A DNA stretch of 64,000 nt from contig NW_026251829.1 in the NCBI RefSeq assembly GCF_025024155.1, positions 1 to 64,000 of the forward strand. The letters run 5' to 3'. Position 1 is the first letter of the stretch. Every line of letters begins with the position of its first letter. Below are positions 1 to 9,100 of this stretch, piece by piece. The position numbers and the translations under genes are program-made. The notes under the pieces are model-generated. The model was given only the letters and a program-made list of their open reading frames with translations. It was not told where the DNA came from and ran no database searches. Origin of the DNA: Gamsiella multidivaricata. Its lineage: Eukaryota > Mortierellomycota > Mortierellomycetes > Mortierellales > Mortierellaceae.

Positions 1-421
<421 letters not shown>

Positions 422-601
422 TGATTCGGGAGTCTGCCGAGATGCAATGACACAGTGCTTAATATATATTGGTGGAGAAGTCCTCATACAGAACAGCTAG
501 TCCTACATGCCGTGAAGAACAAATCATAATTTCGGGCACATAACTTGAAAAGCGATGTTTATAACGTTGTTATAATATGGTTTCCTGGACAAAGTGAAAT
601 T

Positions 602-1710
602 CTAATGTGACTGGACTGCAGGTGTCAGAGAAGGGACTATAGGCAAGGAAGCTTTTGTACTTGGGACGGCAGCCGCGACGAGGTCAAAGACAGACTGGAT
701 CTTAGCGAGTGCATCCTTGGGCGACTCCCAGTAGAGGACCTTGGCTCTGACCAACTCTGGGTGTAGTCTAATCTCCTTCTCGAGCAACAGGCTTGCACGT
801 GCAAGGACCAAGTCTTCGGTTTGGAGACGTGTGGATGGACAAAAGTCGTTGGTGGAGTCGCCCATGTAGATGACCTGGTCCCAGGATTGAGCGTCGATGA
901 GCTTTTGGAGCTCGTGGCCCTTGCAGAGGTTCGGGTGACATGGCAAGGGACACCCGTGGGGTTCTTTGTCGAGGCCGTGGAAGCGTGTGATACGGAGACG
1001 GCCCACGGAGTCAAAGTGTGCGGGGTTGGTGATGATCTTAGTGAAGAGCTGATCGATCCCATGTGCCTAGGAAGACGGAGAATTAGTTTAGACTGAGGTC
1101 AGAAAGAGGTATAAAAGCATGATTGAGGTTCTTAGGCATCGTCGTACGAGCCGTTTTACCTTTAGAATAGTGTCAATATAGAAAGTATTTGCGTCTGAAA
1201 TGATGCAGAGCTCGGCCCCTTGTGATTTCATCGCTCGCAGGGCAGCAATCATCTCCGGTGTCTAATTTTTTTTTTTAAAAAAAAATAAAAAAAAAATGGA
1301 CCATGTTAGACCAAGGATAAGGGCAGGTAGGTGCCAGAGAGAGGATGTAAAAACTCGACTTACAAATGGGACCTCTCGCAGGATTCTTTCCAGATCCTGT
1401 CGAGTAATACCACGATCGTAGAGGCGTCCCAGAAGCATGTCTTGCAAATCCGTCCATTGCACTTTTCCAAAGAGCTCCACTTGCTCCTTGGCGAACTCTC
1501 CGCCGAGATGCTGCACGACCCAGTAATCCGAGTCGGCTTCGATTAAAGTCCTGATTGATACGCCAAATTGTTTGGACATTGTTAGCGAACCGGTACTGTA
1601 AATAAAAGGCTTCCTTGGGTTCTTCCATGCATAATGTGGACTATGCTGCTGCTTTTTTACCAGTCGAAATCAAAGACTACGAGGCGCTTGGTGACTGTTG
1701 AAGTCGGCAT
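602..1710 (-). CDS. HAD-family phosphatase of the PHOSPHO1/PHOSPHO2 type
   Basis: Four exons on the minus strand (1710-1661, 1550-1364, 1261-1160, 1066-602) give about 267 aa, the usual length for this family. Splicing restores motif I FDFDWTL (Asp14 and Asp16, the nucleophile and acid/base pair) directly followed by EADSDYWVVQHLG. The middle exon has the SDANTFYIDTIL block. The last exon carries a Cys-rich CPLPCHPNLCKG segment and motif IV GDSTNDFCPSTRL. In this family the enzyme dephosphorylates phosphocholine/phosphoethanolamine or pyridoxal phosphate; which substrate applies here cannot be read from sequence. Intron 2 holds an unusual T/A homopolymer run at 1264-1297. The start ATG is the only one giving the HAD motif at the N-terminus. 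Confidence 0.88.
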
Positions 1711-2301
1711 GGTGAAGAATGGTATCAATTGGAAGCAGGAACTGGAGAGTGCAGGCAGACAAAAAATAGTGAAGATGAAAAGAGAGAGAGAGGAGAGTCG
1801 TGTTTCTGATTTCTGAAGCTGTAACTGATCTGACTACTGTTCCCCTCCCCTTTCGCGCCCTCTATATATACATTTTCTGGTAATCCATGCCATGGGGAGG
1901 TCTGTCCGGCCGGGAAATAAGGCGTTAAAATTCTTAGTCAACCCTCCCGGAATGACAAAATTATTGCCGCGGTCGGTTGCTGACAGGGAATTCATCCTTC
2001 AACAATGAACAACTCAACTCCGCTTACTTTCGACTAGAGATTCCCTAGAAGATCGTGACCATTTCTGAAAAACGCGTCTTTGAGCTTTTCAATTTATTTA
2101 TTTTATTTATCGGCAGAAAAAAAAAAAAAAGGCTTGAAAGAAATACACAACGCACTTTTTAGAAAGCACAATCCCAGAAGCAACGTGAAGAATGCATCTA
2201 CAGGGACCTCATAAAAATATACACGAAACAAATATACAATCAAAACTGAGAATGAAGCAAAAAGACAAAAAGACAAAAGACGAGCACGATGAAGTGTCTT
2301 G
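1711..2301. other. Intergenic: shared upstream/downstream region
   Basis: This stretch is the PHOSPHO-type gene's promoter side and the antizyme 3' side. It has a poly(A) run near 2117-2130 and AT-rich sequence. I see no coding sequence or RNA gene. Confidence 0.5.
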
Positions 2302-3426
2302 TTATAGCCCCATGCCAAGCACCAGATACTTGGGGTCCGCATGAGAAAGAACACCAGGATGAACCACTTCAAATCCAGCGTACATCAACGTGCGGACCAA
2401 TTTTGCTGTTGATCAAGAAACCAGGAATAACAAAAAGCGATAAACCAGTTAGAGCGGATGGATCGCGCAGAAAGTCAAGAGCGCACATATTAAGGGAGAA
2501 ACCTACCAAGATGAGGATTGCTCTTTTCTAGGCACAGATAGACCGTTTGACACCTGAGTTGCTCCTCTGCCAGATCCAATGCAGCAACCACGCTCTAAAG
2601 TGATCAAACACGTCGGTCAGAATAACGATAGTAATAATAAAAACGAGCAATTGTCAATACCCACTCATCACTTCCTTCAAGAATGGCCGATGAATCAAGA
2701 CACCAAAGGCGAACTTACCTCTCGAATATTCATATCATCCCACCCATTACCTCTCAGGAACAAGGCCTCCTCAGATTTGAACCCCAACCAAGTATTCATC
2801 TTTGAATCATTCGAAAAAATCATCAACGTCGCATTTACATCCACATCACCTCCTTCTAAGGGTCGGTCGGTTTCGTCGTCCAATGAGGATGGAAACTGCT
2901 TCATCTCCCTCACAAACGAAGCCGTTTCTGTCTCCGAGATCCCGACCTGGCGATTCTGCCCACAGGTTCCGCTGCCACCAGGACCTGTGAGCATCATCGC
3001 GCAATCATTAATAGGGATGTCAGGAACGCCACTGGCCCCTGCCCTCCACTATTTTAATTCAACATGCCAAATTGAACAAAGAATGAGTCGAAAGCAATGG
3101 AACAAAATTATTAAAAAAAGAGCCGGACTAGGCAAACGTACACAGCACCAACTTCAATTTAAGAGCAATTGCAAACGCTCGGTAGAATACTTACAGGTTG
3201 AATAATAATAGCAGCTGTTATCCCTGCTGGTCTCATCAACAACGCAGACGGCGAGGATGTCAGAATGAGGAGGTAATTCTGCAGCAACCACGGGGCTGGG
3301 CGCAAAGCTGTCAAGGGGAAGCGTCAGGGCCATTATACTACTGGTACCCGCGGTCGCAGCCGTGGCAGCAGCAACGGCGGCAGCAGCAGTTGTCGTGGTC
3401 GTATTGCTGTTATCGAGGCCCTCCAT
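2302..3426 (-). CDS. Ornithine decarboxylase antizyme, expressed by +1 ribosomal frameshifting
   Basis: Four minus-strand exons: 3426-3195, 3048-2719, 2594-2507 and 2405-2302. Exon 1 encodes a Thr/Ala-rich N-terminus. Exons 1 and 2 join in phase and the zero frame ends 8 codons later at TCC-TGA (3025-3020). Only a +1 shift there opens the conserved antizyme domain. W-R-S before the stop and DIPIND..GPGGSG after it parallel vertebrate OAZ1 around its shift site. Later blocks are SEEALFLRGN, ALDLAEEQLRCQTVYLCLEK and TLMYAGFEVVHPGV, ending at the TAA at 2304-2302. The product is about 250 aa. Antizyme binds ornithine decarboxylase monomers, sends them to the proteasome and restrains polyamine uptake. 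Polyamines drive the frameshift, giving feedback control. Confidence 0.92.
3020..3025 (-). promoter_or_regulatory. Programmed +1 frameshift site (TCC TGA)
   Basis: Read on the minus strand, codon TCC (3025-3023) is followed by the in-frame stop TGA (3022-3020) and then C. This is the same UCC-UGA heptamer core used by animal and fission-yeast antizymes. The zero frame is closed here and the +1 frame beginning GAC is open for 101 codons to the exon end. The site lies only about 26 nt inside exon 2, so part of any 5' stimulator must lie in exon 1. Confidence 0.88.
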
Positions 3427-3452
3427 GATGAGATGAAATCAATCAGTTGCTT

Positions 3453-3498
3453 TTGTTGTTGCTGTTGTTGTTGTTGTTGTTGTTGTTGTTATTGTTGT
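3453..3498. repeat. (GTT)n microsatellite
   Basis: Near-perfect GTT triplet run just upstream of the antizyme start codon, reading as (AAC)n in the antizyme leader. Simple repeat with no coding role visible. Confidence 0.85.
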
Positions 3499-3779
3499 CC
3501 GTAGGTTTGGGTGAGGGTTATCAAGGTCTGGAGTTCGGGTGTTTATTTCAAGTTGCTGTGCAGTTCCTTTTTTTTTTTTGTGTGTATGTGTTATTACTAA
3601 TCCTTGTGATCGCTGTACGCTATTGCTTGCTGTTGTTGCTGTTGCTGTTTTGCTGTGGTTGCTTTAAAAAGCTGTTGGTTGTCGCTGGTCTGGTTCGCAG
3701 AAAACAATGGAATGTCTTTTTTATGCGATGCAAAAAGTGGAGGAAACACAGGGCGGGGAAAAATCCAGCATTGGTCTTG

Positions 3780-3797
3780 TGACCGATGACATATTCC
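3780..3797. repeat. Target-site duplication, left copy
   Basis: The 18-bp string tgaccgatgacatattcc occurs here and again at 4596-4613. The two copies exactly bracket a segment that has a poly(T) end and a tRNA-like end. Confidence 0.85.
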
Positions 3798-4014
3798 TTT
3801 TTTTTTTTTTTTATTCAACATGGCCTCCGAGAGAGAACAATCAGTGCTGGTTTCCTAGTGAATAGTCTCTGAGACTTGTGTCTATCTGGCCCTAAATCTT
3901 CTAGTGTGGCAGTCGCACCATCTCCAACAACTTCACTGTAACCTCCCTAAGCGTCCCGAGGTCTTTCTCCTGCGATCCGCTCGGCTAGCTGGCAGGCTCC
4001 TCACCTGCTAATCT

Positions 4015-4065
4015 GCCAAGACCATCTCTCCAATTGTAACCTGTACATCTGGGAGATGGTCTTGG
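4015..4065. repeat. Hairpin inside the retroposon
   Basis: Arms ccaagaccatctctcc (4016-4031) and gggagatggtcttgg (4051-4065) are complementary over 13 uninterrupted pairs, with a loop of about 19 nt. It lies in the 3' half of the element. Confidence 0.7.
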
Positions 4066-4393
4066 TTTCTTGAGAGCACGGAATCCGTTCTACTGGCTTG
4101 CGAGCCGAATCCTCTACTATTGTAACATTTCCTCCACCTCCTCGTCCCGTCTTTCCTCCACCTGAGGTCACTGGATGTGAGCTCAGATTAGCCTATTATA
4201 AAGTGGGCCTACTCACTTTTGAACTTATACCTGTAACCCCGGCAGGGGTAGCTAAGACGCATGCTGCCAGTGCAGTGGAATAACTTGTACACCCTGGTGT
4301 ATAGCTGGGAAGTTCTGAACCAGCGCCTCTCGAAGTCCGGAGGCTAGCGCAAGGGCGAAATTTATTCTGAGCATTTTGTCAAGCGTTAAGGAA

Positions 4394-4487
4394 GGGGAAA
4401 GGAAACCCACAACGATTACATGGGGTAGTGCCACTCAATGTGGGGGTCGCCGGGGAAAGGAAACCCACATAACTGAAGTGGGGTAGT
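4394..4487. repeat. Two 36-bp repeats with 58-bp period in the retroposon
   Basis: Copies at 4394-4429 and 4452-4487 share an identical 18-nt left part (ggggaaaggaaacccaca) and an identical 9-nt right part (tggggtagt). The 9 nt between those parts differ. They lie just downstream of the tRNA-like head of the element. Confidence 0.8.
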
Positions 4488-4595
4488 ACGCCCGACTCAT
4501 GCTCCAAATAAATTTCTATGCGTAGCACATATTACTGTGCTTTAACCAGGGCTCGAACCTGGTCCCTTCGCGTTACAAGGGAGGTGCCCTGACCA

Positions 4596-4613
4596 TGACC
4601 GATGACATATTCC
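4596..4613. repeat. Target-site duplication, right copy
   Basis: Second perfect copy of the 18-bp direct repeat, abutting the tRNA-like 5' end of the retroposon. Confidence 0.85.
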
Positions 4614-4702
4614 GTAGCTAAATAGACCTTGTACGGTAATAATACGTACAAAATTTAAATTTATATAAATTATTCACAAATATGCAATAGTTCAATATCT
4701 AT

Positions 4703-4774
4703 TCCTAGTTGGTCCAGTGGTCAGGATTTGTCGCTCTCACCGACAAGGCCCGGGTTCGATCCCCGGACTGGGAA
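4703..4774 (+). tRNA. tRNA-Glu (anticodon CTC)
   Basis: A full cloverleaf can be folded by eye. The 7-bp acceptor stem is tcctagt with actggga, with one G-T pair. The D arm contains GGTCCAGTGGTCAGGA, and the anticodon stem tgtcg/cgaca carries loop ctCTCac. The T arm is CCCGG-TTCGATC-CCGG and the discriminator is A. There is no intron. A T-rich pol III terminator (ctctctttttc) follows immediately. The sequence is close to eukaryotic tRNA-Glu. It lies 90 bp from the SINE-like element but differs from that element's head. Confidence 0.95.
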
Positions 4775-5305
4775 CTCTCTTTTTCTTTTTTGACGATGCG
4801 AACCAGCCCCAGTCTTGAATAATTTGATTGACAACCCAGGTTGCCAAGTAGATAGTAGGTTCTTCCAAAGACTGAAGTCAAACTTTTGTGCACTAGAAGG
4901 AAAGTTTCTTCTCTTCTTCTCCAAAAAGGCAATTTTTTTTTATCAAAAAGTATGTATTTGGTATGGTGCCGTTTCCAATGATATCGGGGGCGGTGCTGTA
5001 TGGTGTTCTGGTAGGGGGTTTTCTATGCCATCATTTCTTAAGCCTAACCTCATTATGCCAAAATCCCAATTCTGGAAAAATAAACGCACGGACTTTATAA
5101 ATTCTGTGATCACAAAAAAAAATCCGCAGTTACGTATAAAAAGGACCCCTTCGTTCACTTTCCCTCTTCTTTTTTTTTTCTCCCACAAAGTCCTTTTCTC
5201 CACCCCCCCCCCCCCCCCTCGCTCTAACGCACACACATACACATACGTATACTCACACACACTCACACACTTTTCAGACCCCTCCAAACAACCCTACTGT
5301 CCACC
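4775..5305 (+). promoter_or_regulatory. Upstream region of RPS27 with C16 tract
   Basis: After the tRNA terminator there is no gene. The last 150 bp are pyrimidine-rich: a T-rich run at 5169-5180, sixteen consecutive C at 5203-5218, then CACA repeats up to the start codon. Pyrimidine-rich leaders are usual for ribosomal protein genes. The long C tract is the odd part. Confidence 0.5.
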
Positions 5306-5560
5306 ATGACTTTGAGCGTCGACATCCTGAACCCTTCCCCAGCACATGAGGCAAAGACCCACAAACTCAAGCGCCTCGTCCAGAGCCCAAACTCCTTTTA
5401 CATGGATGTCAAGTGTTCGGCCTGCCAGACTATCACCACGCTTTTCTCCCATGCTGACACTGTCGTTGCCTGCCCCAAGTGCAAATCCGTCCTCTCCCAG
5501 CCCACCGGTGGCCTTGCTCGTCTCTCTGAGGGTGTCTCCTTCAGAAAGAAGCCGCAGTAA
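5306..5560 (+). CDS. RPS27: 40S ribosomal protein S27 (eS27)
   Basis: Intronless 84-aa ORF, the standard length for eS27. The N-terminus [12 protein letters not shown] and the C4 zinc ribbon (Cys37, Cys40, Cys56, Cys59 in VKCSACQ..VACPKCK) match the family, and the C-terminus is [12 protein letters not shown]. It is a small-subunit protein near the mRNA exit region. The absence of introns is unusual in this window, where almost every other gene has them. Confidence 0.97.
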   Translation: MTLSVDILNPSPAHEAKTHKLKRLVQSPNSFYMDVKCSACQTITTLFSHADTVVACPKCKSVLSQPTGGLARLSEGVSFRKKPQ

Positions 5561-6127
5561 ACTATAAATGGATTTGATTCGTCGACGATCGGATTCGTTT
5601 TGCAGCCTAGCGTAGGCATCTTTTTGCTTATTTAATAAGAGCGTAGCTATACCTTCCTCCGTTTCTGTCATGTGCGGGACCAAATTTTTTGGAGCCATTG
5701 CAGAAATCCGCACTTCTGGCCTTTGGTTACAGATCACAAAGAAAATAAACCACACTTCTTTGTTCATGAAATATATGTTCTTGAATGTCGCATTGATCTG
5801 TGCATTAGCGGAATTCAGAGCCGACTCTGGCATCCATAGATAAGCCCCACAATGCTTAGGACCTGCTCCCGAGTTTACAAAATGACCCCTCGCTTAGTGT
5901 CACATTTCAAGATCGTTCATCATACTATCAAATGATGCAAGTCTTTACTCAAACCACGAGGAGTTCTAAAAAGAGCAAGCCTGACACTCGCGAGCAGTCC
6001 AGTAATCTAACAACAATCCTCGAACGAAATAAAGAACCACTTCATAAGACCAAACACTGTTCCGTTTTTTAATTTTGAAAAAAGATATTATGGCGTTGAA
6101 AATCATCGAATCAGACAATATAGTGCT
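5561..6127. other. Intergenic between convergent RPS27 and SCC3
   Basis: 3' flanks of two convergent genes. AT-rich; an ataaa-containing stretch lies near 5637. Open frames here are short and do not resemble coding sequence. Confidence 0.5.
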
Positions 6128-9100
6128 TCAATGGACACGGATGCGCTTCGTCCCCTTGGCTGCCAGATCCCCACCCTCATTATCTGATTCAATCGCACTT
6201 GCACTGCGACTCCTTTGCTCTTTCTGACCAAACTCGTCATCTTCTTCCCCATGTGCCACAGCATCTCGATCATCATCCTCCTCCTCCTCCTCCTCCTCAT
6301 CCTCTGCCTGCCGCTTCCTGCCGTAGGTGGTTGGACGGCTCATTGAGGACTCTTCTACCTGCTCAGTATCCGCATTGGCCATCTCAATGTCGAGTTCTTG
6401 CCCACTTTGCTGCTGCTCCTTTTGTTGTTCCTGCAATTGCTCTTCCCGGAGTTGTGCTGCAGCCTCAGCTTTCTTTACCGCAGCAGCCTGATCTGCCGCA
6501 GCCTTCTGTAGCTGCTTTTCGAGCTTGGATTGGTATGACCGAAGGGGCTCCCACATGTCATCCCTATCGATCGCGAATCCCTTACTCTCGCATTCAGACT
6601 TGATCAGCTCTTGACTAAAATGTGGAGTATGGGATTGCATTCAAAATAAAAGCATAGTGTCAGAGTCAATCAGTTCCTCGCTACAAATGAGTGGGTTCAC
6701 ATGATATACAGAAACAGACAGTACATACAGGGATGTAACCTCGTTTGATGCAGTCTGACTCCCAAAAGGTATTTGGCCAAGGATATCAAAAAACTTGATC
6801 ATTTTCGCCTGCTTCTTTGCATCCTTGGCAGTTCCGTATTCTTCAATCTTAACCAGAGCGTACGTGATCCCACATCTGTGTAGGTTCCAGACGAGTTGTG
6901 AATCGATTCCTACTCTGCTGGTCTGCATAAATCCTGGAGGTTTAATAGCTGTTGCTAGGACCTTGGCGAGTTGAAGAGACTGATTGATGGACATTGCTCG
7001 ACCATCCATGTAAATTTCAAAAGACTAATGGTGCAAGAAACGAGGCGCCAAAGACAGATTAGTAACCCGTTCAGTATAAAAAAGAACCAGTAGCAGATCC
7101 AGTGAATGCTACAGCGCCTACCTCCTTAAGCGCCTCCAGACAGATGCCCATAAACGCCTCAGCCTTTTGATCATTAGCCTTCCTGAAGAGTCCCTCAGTC
7201 ATCTGCATCTTGATGCTTGTCAGGACCCGCTTCGCACCTTCATCGTATTCGGCCCCAAAGTGTCCATAGCGAGCAATGATAGGTGTGGCATGGCCCATGC
7301 TAAAGTCCCTGAGCATAATCTGGCGCATATATGAGAACACTGTCCCAAACATCTCGTACTTGTCCTCTTGTTCAATTTGCGCTGCTGCTAACTTTTCGTC
7401 CTCCAAAATCTCAGCCATGTTTGCGGCGTTGTCATTGTCGCCATCCTCTCTATCAGAGTCCCCATCCACCTCCGCAACATCGTTCGATGGTGTCTTTGGT
7501 ATCCTGGCCGCTCGCAGAGTTTTCATCTTTTCTTGCACCTTCTCCTGCCAGAGGTCGAGTTCCGACCTCAAAAAGCGCTCGCATTCGTCCTGCGTAGTCT
7601 CCGGGCAGGTCATGTAAAGTCTGTGGCGGTTCGTACCCTTAGATGCATGGAACATATCACCCCCAAAGAGCCAGTAAATGTCTCCAAGGATCTGGAAGGC
7701 CCTACGGCGTACTCGAGCGTCGATATCCTGACTCTCCTTGATCGCAAGATCCGAGACGACACGAATAAGAGTCTCCCTCATATGAAGCAATGCTTGCACA
7801 TCGTTCTCTGTCCAATCAGCATTCTGATCATATTTCGAGGCGTAACTTCTGCACACCCATGAGATCCATAGAAAAGAAATCGAAAGTGCTGAAATCAAAA
7901 CCTGTCGCAAACATAGGGAAGATTTAGTTTATGCACTTCACTTCAATCCGATGCTAACTGCTGGTAATCAAGCACGCGAGCATATTACCTCAGCATCCTG
8001 GTCGCGAACTTGCCTATATCTTTGGATGACATTTAAGAAACCATCGAACGGATCCTGATCTGTTGAGCGTATCCTCTTCACAGTGACGTCAGTAAACTTG
8101 ATCAAGTGCTCAAGCCTTCGCAGGCAAAGCGTAAGGCTCTCCAACATGTCCCTATCTGCTACATCTGTGTCCTGGTTCTAGTGCCAAATATAACACAGTA
8201 TTTCGTATTAAATTCATTTCATCTATGAGCATTATTCATAGCGGAGAAATCGAGATAAACAATACCTGTGAGAGAAGTGTCAAAAAACTATCAAGGACAG
8301 ATGATCCCAGGGCCTCGATCTTGGCTTCATGCGACGTCCGCAAAATCTCGTTGCCCTGCATCGTTCGGATGGTCAACGCTGCAGCGCTAAGTACAGATGG
8401 ATCGCTGTGCTTCTTAAAAACCTTGATGACCTCGTCCACCAGCTCCTCGTACGCCTGTAGAAATTGCCATGCAATTGAGTATAAATGAGTTAAAATGCCG
8501 TACCTGTCATCACCCATAGATTCACATGTGGAAAATCGCCACGAGATAAAAGACATACCGTGAGCATACGCAGATCCACATAAGTACCCAGCGGAATAAT
8601 CTGAGGGATGACAAGGACAGATCGGATCCGACTGGCATCCACGCCATACTTTGAGAATAGCTGTGGCATAATGTTGGCACAGTAGCCCCCGACCTCATTC
8701 GCAACTTCATCCAGCTGCGCCTTCAACCTGGCCTTGTCCTTCTGGAATCCATGTACAACGGGAGGATTAAGCGTCAACTGCAGGCTTGCAATAAAGATCT
8801 CCAACAGCACATTCTCCTCTTCCTCCTCGAGATGATAGACATCCTCCAAGGAAGCTGGTTTCGAATTTCCACGCTTTGATGATGAGGAAGAAGCAGAGGT
8901 AGCGGTATGATCTTCGAGAAGATATTCTGCAATAGATTTCCAGTTCTAACATGCGCGGATCAAAATATTAATACGTAAAAACATGGCCATAGCACCTGAA
9001 GCCAGTCAATGACGCCATCATTTCAATTCCACATACCTTGAGGGTCTCGACCTCAGACCAAAGTGCCTCGACGGCCAATGCGATTCTTCCGATCTTGGTT

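Larger units (their letters stand above)
3798..4595 (-). mobile_element. tRNA-headed SINE-like retroposon (about 798 bp)
   Basis: The element reads on the minus strand from 4595 to 3798. Its head is tRNA-like: a D-arm/A-box-like segment (4595-4583), a CCCTT/AAGGG anticodon-type stem (4580-4563) and a T-arm with a consensus B box GGTTCGAGC (4559-4551). The 5' acceptor strand is missing. The body has no convincing ORF and contains a 58-bp-period tandem duplication and a strong hairpin. The end is a 15-nt or longer poly(A), seen as poly(T) from 3798. An 18-bp direct repeat flanks it exactly. Pol III box, no coding capacity, poly(A) tail and target duplication together define a SINE mobilised by a LINE reverse transcriptase. 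The length is large for a SINE. No autonomous partner is in the window. Confidence 0.75.

Noticed and set aside
5294..5833. Minus-strand ORF of 179 aa opposite RPS27
   Set aside because: It overlaps the whole of a well-conserved ribosomal protein gene in antisense and resembles no family.
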